From Thermoplasmata archaeon (GTDB lineage Archaea > Thermoplasmatota > Thermoplasmata > Lutacidiplasmatales > UBA184), in contig JASHYQ010000284.1 of assembly GCA_030042955.1 (NCBI GenBank), positions 1 to 6,394 on the forward strand: DNA of 6,394 bases, read 5' to 3'. The notes beneath the pieces were generated by a model that had not been told where the DNA came from, did no database searches, and worked only from the letters and a program-made list of their open reading frames with translations. The translations under genes were made by a program, and so were the position numbers. The stretch's first letter is position 1. The number at the start of each line of letters is the position of its first letter. This document shows, in pieces, positions 5,448 through 6,394 of this stretch.

Positions 5448-5456
5448 GAGAGGACG

Positions 5457-6344
5457 ATGGTCGGACGCGGCTCGGTACCTCCGGCACGGCTCGCACGGGT
5501 GGAGGAACTCTCCGAGAAGATTCTGGAGCGGCCGGTGACCGCCCTCGTCGGGGTCCGGGGGGTTCCGGCCGCAGCGCTGCAACGGATGCGACGGGAGCTG
5601 CGCCGTAAGAACCGGCCCATTATCGTCGCTCCGAACACCGCGATTCGCCACGCGCTCGAACAGGCGGGGAAGAAGCGCCCGGCCCTCGAGCCCCTGCTCG
5701 CGGAGGTCAAGGACCAGACCGCCTTGCTCGCAGCGGACGGGAACCCGTTCTCTCTCTACCAGGAGTTCCTGAAGACTCGCTCGCCGACCCCCGCCCGGGG
5801 CGGCGAGGTCGCACCGAACGACATCCTGGTCCCGGCACAGACGACCAGCTTCAAACCCGGCCCGATCGTCGGAGAGCTCCAGCACGCCGGCTTCCCGGCG
5901 ATGATCGAAAAGGGCAAGGTCGTGCTGAAGCGGGACACCCTCATCGTCAAGGCGGGCCAGGTGATCTCCCGGGACGTCGCGGGGATGCTGACCCGGCTCG
6001 AGATCTTCCCGCTCGAGGTGGGCCTCTCGCTCCGGGCGGTGGTCGAAGGAGGCACGTTCTACCCCGCGAAGGTCCTCGCGGTCGACCTCGATGCCCAGCG
6101 GGCCGAGTTCGGGCGGGCCGCCCAGCTCGCCCTCGGGCTCGCGGTGGAGCTCGCCTACGCCACGCCCGCGACCGTTCCCCTCCTTCTCTCGAAGGCCCAC
6201 CGGCGGGCCCTCGCGCTCGCGGTCGCGGCCGGCTACCCGACCCCGGAGACGATCACGCCCCTCTTCGCCCAGGCGGTCCGAGCCGCCGCTGCGCTCGGAA
6301 AGATCACAGGTACCCAGGTGGTCCCCCCCAGAACTACGGAGTGA
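5457..6344 (+). CDS. rpl10: 50S ribosomal protein uL10 (acidic P0, stalk base)
   Basis: Anchors the stalk to 23S rRNA and carries P1 dimers that recruit translational GTPases. Residues 1 to about 105 form the rRNA-binding domain (TALVGVRGVPAAALQRMRRE, NTAIRHALEQAG). The archaeal/eukaryotic insert domain follows at about 106-190 (APNDILVPAQTTSFKPGP, MIEKGKVVLKRDTLIVKAGQ). From about 215 a helical spine begins: LALGLAVELAY (224-234) and RALALAVAAGY (250-260) repeat with a 26-residue period, followed by a shorter AVRAAAALGKIT (273-284). This fits the three P1-dimer sites known in archaeal P0. At 295 residues it is shorter than many archaeal P0 proteins (about 310-350). It ends in GTQVVPPRTTE without the acidic Glu/Lys tail or the FG-containing terminus. 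GGAG at 5447-5450 lies six bases before the ATG. Confidence 0.95.
   Translation: MVGRGSVPPARLARVEELSEKILERPVTALVGVRGVPAAALQRMRRELRRKNRPIIVAPNTAIRHALEQAGKKRPALEPLLAEVKDQTALLAADGNPFSLYQEFLKTRSPTPARGGEVAPNDILVPAQTTSFKPGPIVGELQHAGFPAMIEKGKVVLKRDTLIVKAGQVISRDVAGMLTRLEIFPLEVGLSLRAVVEGGTFYPAKVLAVDLDAQRAEFGRAAQLALGLAVELAYATPATVPLLLSKAHRRALALAVAAGYPTPETITPLFAQAVRAAAALGKITGTQVVPPRTTE
6338..6344 (+). promoter_or_regulatory. Shine-Dalgarno site of P1
   Basis: GGAGTGA lies five bases before the ATG at 6350 and overlaps the last codons and TGA stop of P0. The two stalk genes are therefore translated in close succession. P1 is needed in several copies per P0, so a good separate ribosome site makes sense. 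Confidence 0.65.
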
Positions 6345-6349
6345 GAACG

Positions 6350-6394
6350 ATGGAGTACGTTTACGGAGCCCTGCTGCTCAACGCTGCCGGAAAG
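6350..6394 (+). CDS. rpl12: 50S ribosomal protein P1 (archaeal L12), 3' end outside the window
   Basis: Only 15 codons are visible, reading MEYVYGALLLNAAGK. This matches the highly conserved amino terminus of archaeal P1 (MEYxYxALLLxxAGK), the helix that forms the dimer and docks on P0. Position immediately after P0, five bases past its stop, and the SD at 6338-6344 support it. The rest of the protein, including the hinge and the GTPase-recruiting tail, lies beyond the window. Confidence 0.93.
   Translation, partial: MEYVYGALLLNAAGK

Noticed and set aside
4311..6200. 629-codon open frame on the minus strand
   Set aside because: Antisense to uL1 and uL10 and overlapping eL42 out of frame. 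Its composition (Arg, Asp, Gly, His repeats) is that of a GC-rich shadow frame.
1..6394. Search for a mobile element, CRISPR array, toxin-antitoxin or defence module
   Set aside because: No transposase, integrase, spaced repeats or related domains are visible; almost every base is in housekeeping genes.

Overview
This window is a translation-centred chromosomal block from a GC-rich archaeon. The domain assignment is firm. It rests on eL42 (L44e), eS27, aIF2-alpha, Nop10, the archaeal tRNA methylase Trm56, an archaeal-type mevalonate kinase, uL1, a uL10/P0 with a helical P1-binding spine, and a P1-type stalk protein. Gene content and high GC fit a euryarchaeote, possibly a GC-rich Thermoplasmata lineage. 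That finer placement is a guess from the sequence alone.

Layout: (1) positions 1-1145, plus strand: the 3' part of an OBG/YchF-like GTPase with a C-terminal TGS domain; its P-loop lies before the window. (2) 1159-4636, minus strand: a tight seven-gene cluster read in the order eL42, eS27, aIF2-alpha, Nop10, a tandem winged-helix protein, Trm56, mevalonate kinase. Junctions are +4, +18, -4, +7, -44 and -4 nt, so one operon is likely. It meets the GTPase gene tail to tail across 13 nt. (3) 4637-4808: the only sizeable non-coding gap (172 nt), a divergent promoter region with one TATA-like box for each direction and a 12-nt imperfect direct repeat between them. (4) 4809-6394, plus strand: the uL1-uL10(P0)-P1 operon, with P1 cut by the window end.

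Functionally, both operons serve the ribosome. The minus operon supplies two zinc-ribbon ribosomal proteins, the alpha subunit of the initiator-tRNA carrier aIF2, the H/ACA RNP protein Nop10 (pseudouridylation) and a tRNA T-loop 2'-O-methylase. A probable DNA-binding protein and a lipid-precursor kinase are embedded in it. The plus operon builds the L1 stalk and the GTPase-recruiting P-stalk. Starts are mixed (ATG, GTG, one probable TTG), and Shine-Dalgarno motifs often overlap the previous gene's stop codon.

I found no mobile element, CRISPR array, RNA gene or defence system. The region is essentially housekeeping. The points worth a second look are an uncharacterised winged-helix gene inside a translation operon, start-site oddities at eS27 and Trm56, a P0 without the usual acidic tail, and the structure of the divergent promoter.
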